Assembly: GCA_030704615.1 (NCBI GenBank)
Contig: CM060731.1
Coordinates: forward strand, 80,208,756 to 80,272,755
Source of the DNA: Takakia lepidozioides
Taxonomy: Eukaryota; Streptophyta; Takakiopsida; Takakiales; Takakiaceae
Reading direction: 5' to 3'
DNA length: 64,000 nt
The stretch's first letter is position 1; every line of letters begins with the position of its first letter. The position numbers and the translations under genes are program-made. Of the stretch, positions 11,581 through 23,875 are shown piece after piece. The notes below the pieces were generated by a model. That model was not told the origin of the DNA. It saw only the letters and a program-made list of their open reading frames with translations, and did no database searches.

Positions 11581-14166
11581 ATGCTTGTCAAAAAACTTGT
11601 CAAGCCGAAGAAGGAGCCGCCACCCACACTGTCCACATCTGAAAACGTTAAGGTTGTGTTCTCCTCTCAGTTGTTTGCATGTAGGGTTTAGAGCCTTTGA
11701 ATGTCACCTTTTTGTGGGTTGACGTTTCACCCTGTTCTTGGAAACCTATCGTGGACTCATTCCAAATGTCTTCGAGGGCTTGAATGGTAATCAGGTCCCA
11801 TTGCAACAGGAGTGACTTGTTGTTGACACCTTTGTTAAAATTCTTGAAATAGTCTTTCCTGCCTGGATGGTCTGGTGACAGCTTCTTCAGACACTTCAAA
11901 TAACTATCGGATGAACCATGTCATGAGGTCGCCAGTAGCACCGGATGGTTGCCCTACTGGTGTAGTGTTGTTTATATTATCTTGTTGGAGTTGACGACTC
12001 TTCATTACGTGAGAGGTCATGGGGCAATGCCCCTCCTTGCACCCTTTGGCAAGGTTTCGCTTTGATGCAGCTTCTATTGGTAGCACGGTCGTGGAAGTGT
12101 TGTCTAGCAGTCCTCTCTGCAGGTCTTCTGGGTGTTAATGTGCATGCTTGATTGGGTTCTTGATGATCTGCTTTGAAGGAAAGGCTAAACTGACAATTAG
12201 CCCACTAAAATTTGTATGCTCTGAAAGTTATGATAACTTCTCAAACAATTTCTCTTACAGTTGTCATGCAGGAGAAGTCTCTGGTGTTGGAGACCGCCCT
12301 GGCAAAAGTGTTGAGGGAAAGGACATAAAAATCTTGTTATGTCTGACATGGCATAATAAACTAGTACTTCGTAATTTTTAATTTGCAATCCACCCGTATA
12401 TCTATATGCTGACGCCTTCTGCCAGTGTCTTACTGGTGGGCTGCAATTTATCCGAATCCTAAGATACTCCTTTTTACTGAATGGAGTTCAATCAGGAAGG
12501 GGCTTCTTCAAGTGGGGTGAAAACTGTGATCAAGAAAAAGGTGGTGATCACTACAATTAAAAAGGAGGAAAAGCGGGAGAAGAAAAAGTTTGATAGGACT
12601 GGGCAAAAATATGACAGGCCAGAAGAGGTATGTATCCTTCAGGGGCCTTTGATTCTACTTAGACAATCTTTCTACGTTCTCCCTTAAGCTCTTTGAGCTT
12701 CCCGCGGACATTATGAAGTACCATTTGATTTCATTTCATATGTAGTCCCATCACTGATTTCCTCTATAGCACAACACGTGATTATGTTCCAGATGGCACT
12801 CAACAATGTGATCACCTTAAAATGTTACTTGCTTTGCCACAAACTTTCCATTGACAGTTGTCTAGTGTCCGTAATAAACATGTGGTGCAATGAGTTCAAT
12901 TTGCGATGTCTAACTGTATGCAGTAGCTAGGAGTCGGGGCAATGAAAGTTAGGCTATGTGAGCTCAATTCTGTTTCCTCTACTCTTTGTTTAGGAGGGTA
13001 TTGAAGGTCCTTGAAGCCATACACAGTAATGGAAATGGAGATGTGATTTTGGATGACAATGGGCTGTGGTGGGGGCACTACAGAGGGACGCTTTGAGGAT
13101 TTTCTATGAAACCCTCCATGAACAAATACCAAATAGCGAGATGGCGGAGTTCTGGTAAACTGGAAGCTTTTGCATTTTTATTGCAAGTGTTTTGATTTAA
13201 CTTGCAAAAGTGAGGCCTTCTCGTACCTCATTTCTCGCCAGTTCCCTTTCATACCAGGTTACATGTGAAGGGGGGATTGGAGAGGAGGCAAAGGATAGGC
13301 AGCTCATTTTTTTCTTATGACTACTGTATTCAAAGTTTTAGGATATTCCTAGAACAGGGCATGCTCCTCTCCCTTTCTCTTGGAGGGATCTTGAGGCTAA
13401 GCCTGATTGCTGGGCAGCTCACAAAGAGCAGATCGATGCTAGTCTGAAGGGCTTTCCAGAGGAAATCTGGAAAGCCCAAACTAATTGTTGTTATCAAGGT
13501 TAAGTCCCATGACTGGAGTGAGCCCCCCACAAAGGTAGTGTGTGCTCTCGTTCTGCCTAAACTGGGCAAGGGGACTATGGCCACAAGGCTATGAAAAATG
13601 TCTTTTGAGTACATTCTTTCTCTCTTTTGGACGGAGATATCATCTGCCGAGGGCGCAGCACAAAGCTATATTTTTTGCTTTATGTCTGTGGCGCCTGAAA
13701 CATTAGTGGAGGCCTTCAGCTTTGAAGATCCAAAGTGTCTCGCTGCCTACCTGCTGCCTAGGTCGTGGCATTTGATGTATTTTGAAGTACTTACTGGCTG
13801 TCCCATGGGCCCATGGGGCCCCTTGTGGAGGTTATAAGTATCTTCCTTTCTTTATCTCTTTGTCTCTCTCTCATCTGAAAAGTTTGGTGCAGGTTGATGG
13901 AGCACGGGCTGCTGCCAGAGGATGAGTCTAAGAAGGCAAAGGCGAGAAAGGACAGCAAGTCAAATGGACCGCAAAAACAAAAGAATGGAACACCAATCAA
14001 GTCCTCTACAGTGTCAAGAAATTCCAATGGCAGTGCAGGGAAGAAAACGAGTATATCGAATGGAAAAGGCAAAGAGGTAGTGAAGCAGAAGGGCAAGAAG
14101 ACGAGAGACAACAGTGATAGCGATGACGATTTCATCAGAAAGCCTGCCAAGAAGTTGAAGACATAG
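11581..14166 (+). CDS. Lysine-rich conserved plant protein, probably nuclear
   Basis: I recognise this as a plant family but cannot name it safely. Exons 11581-11652, 12496-12627, 13084-13154 and 13893-14166 join in phase (0, 0, then TG|G for Trp) to give about 182 residues. The N-terminal half is basic (VKKLVKPKKEPP, VIKKKVVITTIKKEEKRE). The middle has the conserved core LRIFYETLHEQIPNSEMAEF followed by WLMEHGLLPEDESKK. The C-terminal third is Lys/Ser-rich and ends DSDDDFIRKPAKKLKT, resembling bipartite nuclear localisation signals and CK2 sites. Exon 1 (ATG at 11581) is inferred from frame and splice agreement; an alternative start is ATG 12481, which has an in-frame stop directly upstream. 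The function is unknown. Intron 3 contains a dispersed repeat. Confidence 0.75.
13390..13597 (+). repeat. Dispersed repeat, copy A (inside an intron)
   Basis: This intronic stretch matches 42428-42657 in order and spacing. Shared blocks are TTGAGGCT, ATCTGGAAA plus CCC, CAAGGT plus AAGTC, ACAAAGGTAG, AAACTGGGC and GCCACAAGGCTA. Two copies in one window at unrelated loci imply a transposed family. No termini or coding sequence were identified. Confidence 0.6.
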
Positions 14167-15082
14167 GTTGGGGGGGGGTACAGATGGGAAAAGTGGAGTA
14201 TGCTCACCTCATTGCTGTCAAAAGCACAGGCAAGGGAGTGGATTGGTCTCTCAGTGTAATGAATGCATTATGCTGGCATGTGACAATGTCATTGCTGAAA
14301 TGGCAGAGGGAATGTTGGACAAGCCAGCTTTCAATTTCGTTATCCTGCTAGTTTACCAGATATGGAAGGCAGTTGGAAGTAGAGCTTGAGAAGTCGATCT
14401 CTTGGTAGTTCCATTATTTCTTTAACTATTCAGACTTGTTTCAACTCCTAAGGAATTGAGTTGCCATGAGATGCTTGGATTGTATCACAGGTGTTGCAAG
14501 GTTAGCTACAGGTGCCTGTATAATGTGTATTCACTTGAATGCATGCCCATATAGGGTCGCACGGCTTGCTGCGCTTCTTTTTATTTTTGGGGTTTCAGTA
14601 ATATTGTGCAAAACAAGAGTGGGAGTTATGCCCTTGTCTGTCGTCATGAAGAGGCCATTATACACATCAGCCACACTGTGCATCCAGTAACATGTGCACC
14701 ACAGTCATTCTCTTGAAACCTGCCATAGAAGCAGGCCTGCTAGAGGGCAGACAGATAGGCATGTAGCTTGGCAATCTTCGCCCTGGCCTGACCAAGAGTT
14801 GCAAAAGAGGATCATCAACATGACAGCGTCCTGTGGAGTAAACCATGGTGGATTCGAAGATGAATCAGAGAAATTTTTCTGAAGATTTCCCGTCAAGCAT
14901 CACAACGTCCGTGTGACATTCAGCCTTCATCCATTGCCTGCACGTTGTGAAATGTTCCTGTTTTTCCTTACTATCCCCAGATGGTTAGTAGATGCCGGTC
15001 AACGAGACAGACGAGGCCTGCTACTGGGATTTTGAGATAGACCTGTTCTCACACACCCACAGCTGCTCAGCAGAGTGCCACA
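14167..15082. other. 3' flank of lysine-rich gene and panB promoter region
   Basis: There is no convincing coding sequence. The left part is the likely 3' untranslated region of the upstream gene and the right part should hold the promoter and leader of the ketopantoate hydroxymethyltransferase gene. Several short open frames are present, none supported. Confidence 0.45.
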
Positions 15083-17954
15083 ATGCGGAAGGGGGCAAGC
15101 GGGCTTGCACGAGCTGTGCTCTCCATCTCCTCAACCAGACCTTCCTGCCGTCAACTCGCAAGGGGTTGTCTCAATTTGTATGGGACATATGATGAAGGCG
15201 TAGAAACAAAAGCAGTCCAATTAGACCTTCACCGGTCTATGACTAACTTGCCAGAGGACACTGTGTATGGGGGCCCCAAGCCCCAGTCCCCATGGAAGCG
15301 AATGACTCTGAGGCACCTGACGCAGAAGTACGAGAAGAAGCAGCCCATCACAATGGTGACAGCTTACGATTACCCCTCCGCGGTGCATGTAGACCAAGCG
15401 GGCATGGACATTTGTTTGGTGGGCGATTCGGTTGGCATGGTAGTCCACGGGCATGATACTACATTACCGGTATCCATGGAGGACATGCTCCTGCATTGCA
15501 AGGCTGTTGCAAGGGGTGCCACTCGTCCACTTCTTGTGGGTGATTTGCCGTTTGGCAGCTATGAACAGAGCTCCGCGCAGGTGTGTAAGCATTTCATGCA
15601 TTAACATTGACCTGTAATCGGACCTCAGTGATCACACACTTATACATTTTGGGCCCATTTTGCTGCAAAATGTTTGGCTTTGCTCGTATGAGCCACCAAT
15701 GCAACCTGGTTCACAGCTCTGGAATAATGTAGAGATCATCAAGTTTCGACTGGGGTCTGAGAAGTTCAGTGGCAGTCCTTGGCTCTCCATCCGCTATGAG
15801 GTAAGATAGACCGTTCACTATTTTGAACGTATCAGACCCCCAAACGCAAAACATATGTTTAAGACTGAGAGACTGGAAGTACTCATTATAGATTGTTTGT
15901 CCTAGTCTTCTGGCGATCTACTCTGTGCAACGTTTGGATGGACAGGTTGAGAGAGAGAAGAAGAAGACGACAATAAGACATAAGTATTTCCACAGGAAGC
16001 CCAATGATCTTAGAGTGAGAGGGGGAGAGAATTACCGAACCAACATCAGCTGGGAAATTTACACTCAGATCTTGAGCTTCCACAATTAGTTGGAGAGCAA
16101 CAACTGGGCAAAGATTAATGAAACCCCTTTCCATTGTGCACTCTGATGGGCACTGTAAAATATCTTTCTGAAGGTCTATGGTGTAGCACAGTAGTCATAC
16201 CATATCGCAGTTCTTAGGGATTCCTGTTCAATTGCAAAGTCTTGATCATCGCATGCACAATTTCAATATCTGACTCAAAATGATAATGTGTATAGGCGGG
16301 GATGTAAGGGCTGAGCAGGCAGTGGCAAGTGCTACGCGCATGCTGAAGGAGGCAGGCATGGATGCTGTCAAGATGGAGGGAGGTGGGGGCTCACGTGTGG
16401 CAGGTGCCAAAGCTATAGCCGAGGCTGGAATTGCTGTTATGGGTCATGTGGGTCTCACCCCCCAGGCTATCAGTGTATTAGGTGGATTCCGTCCACAAGG
16501 TCGGAATTCAGAGAGTGCCCTGCTGGTAAGCTCAGACTTGTATCTTTGTCACGCCTTAAGAGTCAACAGACTTATCAAAACTTGGCACTTGCTATGAGCA
16601 GTGCTCTCAGCCTTATGCTCACACGGATGTACCAAGTCTTTGTCTTTGCATGAGAGACGCCTATTAGAAATGAGCAATCTTTGCACATTACTTATTTCCA
16701 GATGTTCAAAATGGGTGGGCTTGGATACAGGTACTGCAACATGCTTTGGCGTTGCAGGCTGCAGGCTGCTTTTCCTTGGTGCTTGAGTGTGTTCCATCGC
16801 CGATTGCTGCTGCTGTGACCGCAACTCTGGAGATTCCCACTATAGGCATTGGTGCTGGACCTTTTTGCAGTGGCCAGGTGCCTCCCACTCTGGACCCCAT
16901 ACGCTCTTTGGGCTTTTTGTGGAGGCTATAAAGTTCCTTGATCTCTTTCTTTGTTGCTTCTCTTTCCTATTCCCGTGCATGTTTTCAAGCCAGAAAATGT
17001 TTCATAGCTCCCGTACCCCAGAAGTATGGCCTGGCAAGGAGTAGACCCTCAAGGGTATTCTCATGGCCAATGTATATAGGGAACAGGCCACGAATACAGT
17101 TTTTTGATCAAGGCAGCGCTTCCACGCCATGTGTTCCGTTTTTTCATTAGTCGAATTCAACCTGTTTCTGCACTCTCGGTTACAGTAAATGTGCGAAGTC
17201 ATCAGGATCTCAATGCTATGTGGCTGCAGGTGCTGGTATACCATGATCTTCTGGGCATGATGCAGCATCCTCACCATGCAAAGGTAGGTGTAATGTATTT
17301 TAGTGTACTGGAAAGCACAATCTGAGGCAGTTTTCCAATCCATAGCCCTGGTTCTGGAATCAAAGATAATTTGCCGAACAACTTCAGCAGTAGTTTATGG
17401 ATATTGCATGTCTTATTAACCTGTGGAGAGAAAACTGTGAAATATTTGCCAGTCCTTTGCAGCATCAGTGACAAGTGAATGTGTAGATGTTCTAACCATC
17501 CGTTTGAAAGTCACTGACAAACATCGTGTCAATTATCATATGGAATCCCATTTTAGGACTTATGAACCCCCCAAACATTCAGCTCAGTGACTCCTGTCCT
17601 GTTTAACAAACACCTCAAAATTACTGGGTACAGATGTGACAAAATGCCTGAGCATAAGATTGATGGGTGCATTTTCTCTCTTCTTTGTTGTAGGTAACTC
17701 CAAAGTTTTGCAAACAGTACGCCAGTGTTGGAAGTGTGATCCAGGCAGCCTTATCTGAGTATCGGGAGGAAGTCTGCTCCGGTGCTTTTCCATCCCCCTT
17801 GTATACACCATACAGGATTGACAGGGCACAAACTGACACTTTTCTTGAAGAACTTGAGAAGAGGGGTTTCCATGTGGCGGCAGAGGCTGCAGCTTTGGCT
17901 GCCACAAGAGATGAACAAGCCGGAGAACCCAGCATTAAGACTCCCCTGGATTGA
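15083..17954 (+). CDS. panB: 3-methyl-2-oxobutanoate (ketopantoate) hydroxymethyltransferase, mitochondrial
   Basis: First committed step of pantothenate (vitamin B5, hence CoA) synthesis: transfers a hydroxymethyl group from methylenetetrahydrofolate to alpha-ketoisovalerate. Five exons, 15083-15580, 16319-16525, 16731-16877, 17230-17283 and 17694-17954, all join in phase 0 and give 388 residues. The first 40 or so residues are rich in Arg, Ser and Ala and lack acids, fitting a mitochondrial presequence as in Arabidopsis KPHMT. Conserved motifs in order: [11 protein letters not shown], the metal-binding Asp regions LVGDSVGMV and [34 protein letters not shown], the catalytic-Glu region LVLECVPSP (Glu about 254), [14 protein letters not shown] and [17 protein letters not shown]. 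Exon 3 could also begin at a nearby upstream AG, but 16731 gives the family alignment. It is slightly longer than Arabidopsis homologues at both ends. Confidence 0.96.
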
Positions 17955-20520
17955 AACCACGTTGCTGTCTATTTTCATCTGCCGGAGTGTTTTCTTGACA
18001 AGGGAGAAGTATTGTCCCCACCGGACAGGTGTCCCTGCACTCCAGACGGACAGTACGGTGATGGGTTTGTGAGGTTGGATTAGTGACGCCTGTGTCACAA
18101 ATTTGAATCGAAAGAGTCCTGAGCTCAACAAAAGCTGTTACTGAGATGAGAGTTTCAAAGAGCACGAGTGAATTTTAGACAAGCTGCCAAATCAGATGTG
18201 TTTTCAACTCAGCTGGGAACATTGTATGTATGGTTATAATTTAAAAAGACATGCCTCCAGACAAGTCTATACCTCGTTCTAACAGATCACTCAGGTAGAG
18301 TGGAGGTGTCCTTTGAATCCTTGTTCTGTCTATCAGAGTACCTATCAGTACAGGGTTTCCTGGGGGAAAGGATTGAGACTTGTTTCAGTTGGTTTCAATA
18401 ACCAGTCCTTCACAGTAAGGAACTTGGAAGTCCTGCCATTTGAGCATAAATCATGCGATTTCACTTCATTGCAGATACCAGGGCAGCCGATGTAAAATAC
18501 AAAACAAAAAAATGAGCTAGCATGCAGTCACCTCTGATGAGCTAACTTACCAAAGAGCAAACATGCGGCTCAGCTTCTTTGGCCAACACATCAACGCTCT
18601 GAGAGTCGAAAACCCAAACATGCTGGGGAGGAAAAGAGCTTATTACGGCCACCCGCATATCCAACAAGGGATTGAACGATTCAACATCCCCTCCATGAAA
18701 CCTCCCATCAACAATCAGTGCCTTGCATTCTTGTCGCCGCGGAAGTAATGGTGGGGGATCATCGTCGTTCATTGAAGAGCCGATCCCGAAGCAGTGCATT
18801 CAAAACATTTCCGACCAAATCTTCTATCCTCGGAATGCCTGCCTCCACAATTACTCTTGCAACGGTCACTTGCATCAATGTTTATGTGCGTTCACACTTC
18901 ACGCACACCAGATCTCCGGTTCAACTCTGCATCTAAGCGGGCCCACAGATGACTTTTGGCGGCTCTATTATTTAGCCCTCCGGGTTGGACATATTGCCCT
19001 CATTATTTGGTCCAAAACAGTGGTGGGACCGATGATGGGACCGTCCATGAATGGCATGAATTGTACAAAAACGATAGCTCTAAGTTTGGTTTGTCGATCC
19101 TGTCCAATAATATATGAGTCGCTGTTGGGGACGACGGGACACCATAAGTTACGTTTGCTTTGATATCGCACCTATCTAGGGTTAGGCATTTTTACGCCAG
19201 ATGCAGAGTGTTCTATCTTCCACGCTGCGATATGATGAAATCTGGACAGTTTTATCCTGCTGCAAACTGGGTGGTTCCTTTTCACAAGAGGGGAATGGAT
19301 TTAGAAAGATAGATCGGCCTAATGCATGGTTGCCCTTGCCCCTCATCAGTTGCAAATGGTGGATGTGGAAAGGATCTTTTTTGATGTTTCAACGCCTTGC
19401 AGCCGTTTCAGGGAGGAACCATATACCGCGTTAGAAAATAGATTCCCGATACTCCAGTTCCTTGATACTCCTGTTCCTTGTCGGCATGTGGTTCCACCAA
19501 TAGTTTCTTCTTCTAGGGCTTCGTATGCTCATGAGGTGCACAATGTTTTCTCTTCTTCCACTGCAGAATGTCGCTCAGGTGGATCCGCTCGTCAGGTGCA
19601 ATATATGATACAGTTCCATTTCACGTATTTTAAATTCTGTATACAGCTACTTGTACAAATTTGTATTTAATCTTTGTGAATACACCATGCCACTTTCGCT
19701 TTTCGGACCGATGGATGATTTTGTATTCCACTTCCTTCCAACATTCATTTTTGCACCATCAAAAGTTTTAAGAAAACAGCCAAATAAATGAAAGGGGTTA
19801 ATCCTCAAGGGCCTGAGTAGCTCCCAGGTTTCCTTTTTTTTTAAAATGATAACTATGAAAATAAATAATATTTTGAAATAAATTACCAAACCGTCTTAGC
19901 TCTAAAGAAACTCGTCAAAGTTGCCTGTGTAAAGAACTCTCATTCACAAGTATATGTGGTATGATGTGTCACTGAGCCCAAGTTTTTTTTTTTTTGGATA
20001 AACAGGGGTATGGCCCTGGAAGCTTTATTTGGAATTATTGAAGGCAAGGTTAATGTGAAAGATGTTATTTTCTCCTCTCACTACAATTAACCCATATAGG
20101 CCTACAGCTTTTTCCACCTGTGACTGCAAAATTTGCACCCCTTGCCACCTTTTTAATCGTTACTAAGAGTGTGTTAAAATCTACACATCTTGACCATCCA
20201 ATCATGTTCCTAACTATATCCCTTACCTCCACCTCTAATATCACTATTTTTTCAGGAAGATTTAAAATCTTATAGTGTTTTTGTGAGCATAAAAAAATTC
20301 TGCAACCTTTGCAAAATAGGAAAACAAAATCACAAATCTTATCGAAATTCCTCAATGCCAGCTGATCCAATTGTTGAACCCAATTTCAAAAAAAAAAGAA
20401 CAAAACCAATTTCCATAAGAATATATCTCATGATATTGGGCAGCGTCTCCTAATATTTTAGATATCTCGGACAAAATTTGGGTATACCTCCTTTGCAGTG
20501 ATCTTTAGGGGAGTCAACAC
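17955..20520. other. panB 3' flank and unassigned spacer
   Basis: The panB 3' untranslated region is followed by sequence with scattered open frames. On the minus strand 18540-18830 reads as peptide-like text in two frames separated by a stop, but I recognise no family and no splice pattern rescues it. A 16-base copy of the SINE tail GACACCATAAGTTACG occurs at 19138-19153. Poly(T) runs occur near 19836 and 19983. Confidence 0.4.
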
Positions 20521-20539
20521 GAGTGTTGGGCGGGTGTTT

Positions 20540-21390
20540 TGATTTCAATATACCCTTAGGGTATAAGTAAATTACTTTTGTCAAAACATTTACCCTCCAG
20601 GTATGGATAAATTGAAATCTCAAAAAATTATTTACCCTCCGAGTATGGGTAAATTAACTTTTTCAGATTTCTATATAACCCCCGGGTATGGATATATATG
20701 CCAAAATATACCCTGAGGGTATGAATAGTTTCCGGGTATGGATAGTTATTTCAATTAATATATAATTTAATGGTTTTAAGGAATATATGATGTTCTTCAA
20801 TATGTACAAAACACAAAAAAAACAATCTATGGTAAAAGAGAAAATTGATAAGATATTACATAATATTTTGGTTTTAATTTCCAATGCAAGATGGAGGAGG
20901 TTTGAGATTCAAAAAAATCACCCTAAAAAATAAATTAAAAAATCCCCACCTCAAGGGTCTAAATTGTGGGCTGCCAGGTTTATATATATATATATATGCT
21001 CGATCTGAAGAGGTATTCTTTGGGTTATATGACATTTTAGGAGTGATATATATGTAGCATTTGTTTTAGCTGTGATTGGAACTTTCTTATAGCTCAAGGC
21101 TCCCTAACAACACAACAACAAGAGAAAAGACCTAGCACATAAAGGCCCTTATTATATACCCTGATTAGATATACCCTTCATTTTAACATATACCCTTCAG
21201 AAAAGTAGGGTATATTGAGCGTTTTTGATGCAGGGTAAATATAAGGATAAGGGTATATCATAAAAATATACCCTGATATAAGGGTATAAATCCGGGTACC
21301 TAAACTTGCCACACCAGGGTATATATACATCAACATACCCTGATATACCCGCCGGGAATATCAGGGTAATTCATATACCCGGCCCACGCT
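20540..21390. repeat. Clusters of palindromic TACCCT/AGGGTA units in AT-rich DNA
   Basis: Two clusters (about 20545-20750 and 21155-21385) carry at least 18 short units such as TACCCTGAGGGTATG, TACCCTGATATAAGGGTATA and CCGGGTATGGATA, spaced irregularly by 10-60 bases in both orientations. The units are self-complementary, so single units could form hairpins. They are not the plant telomere repeat (TTTAGGG). No coding sequence was seen. Confidence 0.6.
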
Positions 21391-21424
21391 GGTCATCACA
21401 TTGCATTTTTCAGCACTTTGCCAC

Positions 21425-21709
21425 CAGTGTTTTTTAATCTGGCGAAAAATCGCCAGATTTCGACCTGGAAAATGGGTCAGCTACTTTTACTAAGGAATTA
21501 TGGGAATAAAAATCAAGAAAATCGCAGAAAGCGCCAAAGGTTAAATACCAGGAGCCAGATTTGTCCTACGTGGACCTGTTAAAATATGACACCTGTAATA
21601 TAGCCTCTTTTCTAGCTCTGTCACCTCGTTATTCTCGCCACATGGGCGTTGGGTAGAATCTACATGTCGCCCTGCCTGCGATTTTGGAAAAGTGAAAAAG
21701 AAAACATTG
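21425..21709 (+). mobile_element. hAT-like MITE, copy 1, with perfect 8-bp target duplication
   Basis: A 285-bp element begins CAGTGTTTTTTAATCTGGCG and ends GAAAACATTG. It is flanked on both sides by TTTGCCAC (21417-21424 and 21710-21717). An 8-bp duplication and CAGTG-type ends are hallmarks of non-autonomous hAT elements (known family behaviour). It shares its first 45 or so bases (CAGTGTTTTT, CTGGCGAAA, TTTCGACCT) with the element at 47777. It has no coding capacity. Confidence 0.85.
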
Positions 21710-22809
21710 TTTGCCACCTTTTCTATTTTAAAAGAAATTGGGTTTGTTATTTAAAAGCCGGAACAGTCTTAATGTTTTAAATCAAGTGGGGAAGGGCCTC
21801 ACAATTCTTTGATTTATTCCATCCATGTAATTCCCCTCGAATGGGGTTGGCACTGACCCTTTGTTTCTCAAGGCTTAGACAATGGGCCACCCAGTCCATG
21901 CAATCCATTTGACCCTTCTCATGCTCATCTCTCTCACTTGCCAAATAGCCATTTGCATCACAGTAGACATTCCGGTAGAGGAGATCTTCTTGCAGATGTT
22001 GCATGTTGCAGCTTTGGATTACGGTGAGAATCCATAGATAACTTTGTATTGAAGTGAAACCATGAGACCACTAAATGGCCCCTTAGGCGTGTAGGGGTTA
22101 TGATTTCTTGGGGCATGGTGTTCCATTTTCAAATAAATAAGAATAAGAAGTCAATATTGGGGCCCATTTGGGGGGAGTGTCCATGGAACCTGCCCAAAGC
22201 CTTTGAAATTTTGGGTTGTTGCTAAGCTTAGTCACCCACACTTTTGGGTGAGCAACATGAGGGACAGGATGCCCCAGTCCTTTTTTTGGACAGAAAGGGA
22301 CCCTGAATATCATATTAAAAAAGACATGGAAAAAATAACCGAGTCACAGAAGGCCGTAAGAGACAGGCGTTTACATCAGTTCTGAAAACTTCTGATGTCC
22401 AGTCCTTTTGACTGACAGTGGTGGTTTAAATTCAGGCCAAATATAGTATCTACTATTTCATGGACTGATGTTGGATTGGGTGAACAAATTTTAATTTACT
22501 TTACTTACTCATTAAATTGACCATAGCAATATGCTCTATCTGCACTACTGTATCAATAAAATGGGTAATCTGTCCGTCTGTCTAGATCCGCTATGCCACC
22601 ACCTCAATCCGGCAAACTAATTCCGGATGCCTGCGTCGTGCCTCCAAGACATGGCATGTCCGATTTCTGCCTCCATACAGTCCTCTTTTTGCTCAAGTCT
22701 TGGTGCCAATCTGGCCATTCTTTTCAGATAAGAACAGATTGTTGTGGCTGTTGACCGGTGTGCGCAATAGTGTGACTTGGGGGAAATAGAGCCCATTCCC
22801 GAAAGGGGG

Positions 22810-23020
22810 TAGTACCCGCTATGCTAACCCGTGACACCATAAGTTACGCTGGTGAATTAGGGCTACCGGGCTCACAAAAAGCCCATGATGTCCCTTAGAT
22901 TCCATGTGAAGTGTCTGCACTTCAATTTGAAGAGCTGTGGTCCGTTCCATCCCCCAAGTCACATATACATATATATGATGCTATGCTAACCCGCTATGCT
23001 TTTTGTGATCCTGGTAGCGC
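22810..23020. repeat. Imperfect inverted repeat with direct repeats
   Basis: Arms at 22862-22882 and 22998-23018 match at 19 of 21 bases (GCTACC..GG..TCACAAAAAGC). CGCTATGCTAACCCG-like text occurs near 22817 and GCTATGCTAACCCG near 22980. A SINE-tail string GACACCATAAGTTACG lies at 22833-22848, next to the left arm. A small foldback or rearranged element is likely; ends were not defined. Confidence 0.45.
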
Positions 23021-23463
23021 TATTATCAAATCCGCCCTCCGTGCGGACTGCAAGCATCACAACCAAATTACATTGTGAAAGAGCCTGCCCGCGATCATGC
23101 CCACAGCCTGGCTTTGACAGTTAGGGCAGACGGACAGATGGTCCTGTCAGCCGTGACTGGTTTGTAGTTCGTAGTTTGTACCTTCACAATGGGCTGGCCT
23201 GCGCCACACTGCAAAGCAGTTTATGATTTTCTTAGTTTGACTAACAGGGCTTCTGTCCCCTTTGATTTTCGAAAGACCAGAAAAAAAGTTGATGGAAATA
23301 GTGAAGTAAACAATGCCCATTCATGTCTCCAAGAGCCCATTTCTAAGGAAAAAGAAGGGGTATGAGTGCGATGGTGGGGCCTCATGAATTGACAGCAAAG
23401 ATGTGAATAAGTCAATTAAAATGTGGCCTTGGGGCCCTCCCCGAGCCTTATTAAGAGTGAAGT

Positions 23464-23735
23464 GACACCATCAGTTACGCTTGCTTCGGCCGGAGTGTTC
23501 TTTTAGTGTAAGAGTCCCTCCGGCCTCGCCTTTACATAATAAAGAGAACCATTTTAGGTTCTGTCACTGTATGTTTGACTGCCTAATATTAAATATATAA
23601 ATATTACAAAAACACTTGCATGGGTGTTTTTTAAGTACAGAAAGTAATGAGAATTTGTCGTTTTGCTGAAGAGCAGCAGTCTGGGAAAACAGAAACTGAA
23701 GCCGGGAACTGAGGAGAGAGAGAGAGAGAGAGAGG
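23464..23735. repeat. SINE-tail fragment and (GA)n leader tract
   Basis: GACACCATCAGTTACG at 23464-23479 is a one-base variant of the SINE tail string found at four other places in the window. A (GA)10 microsatellite lies at about 23714-23733, in the probable leader of the downstream gene. Confidence 0.5.
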
Positions 23736-23875
23736 AAGCTGGCGCTAATCTTCACTCCGAGATCAGATCAGATCCTGCACACCATCGCTGTGAGGGAGTG
23801 GGTAATGCAAGCAGCTGCGGTGGCATCCGAGGAGAGGAGGAGGAAGTGCAGTTGGGTCTGCTAAAGAAGGCATTG

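Noticed and set aside
18540-18830. Peptide-like minus-strand text downstream of panB
   Set aside because: Two frames split by a stop, no family recognised and no splice pair to join them.
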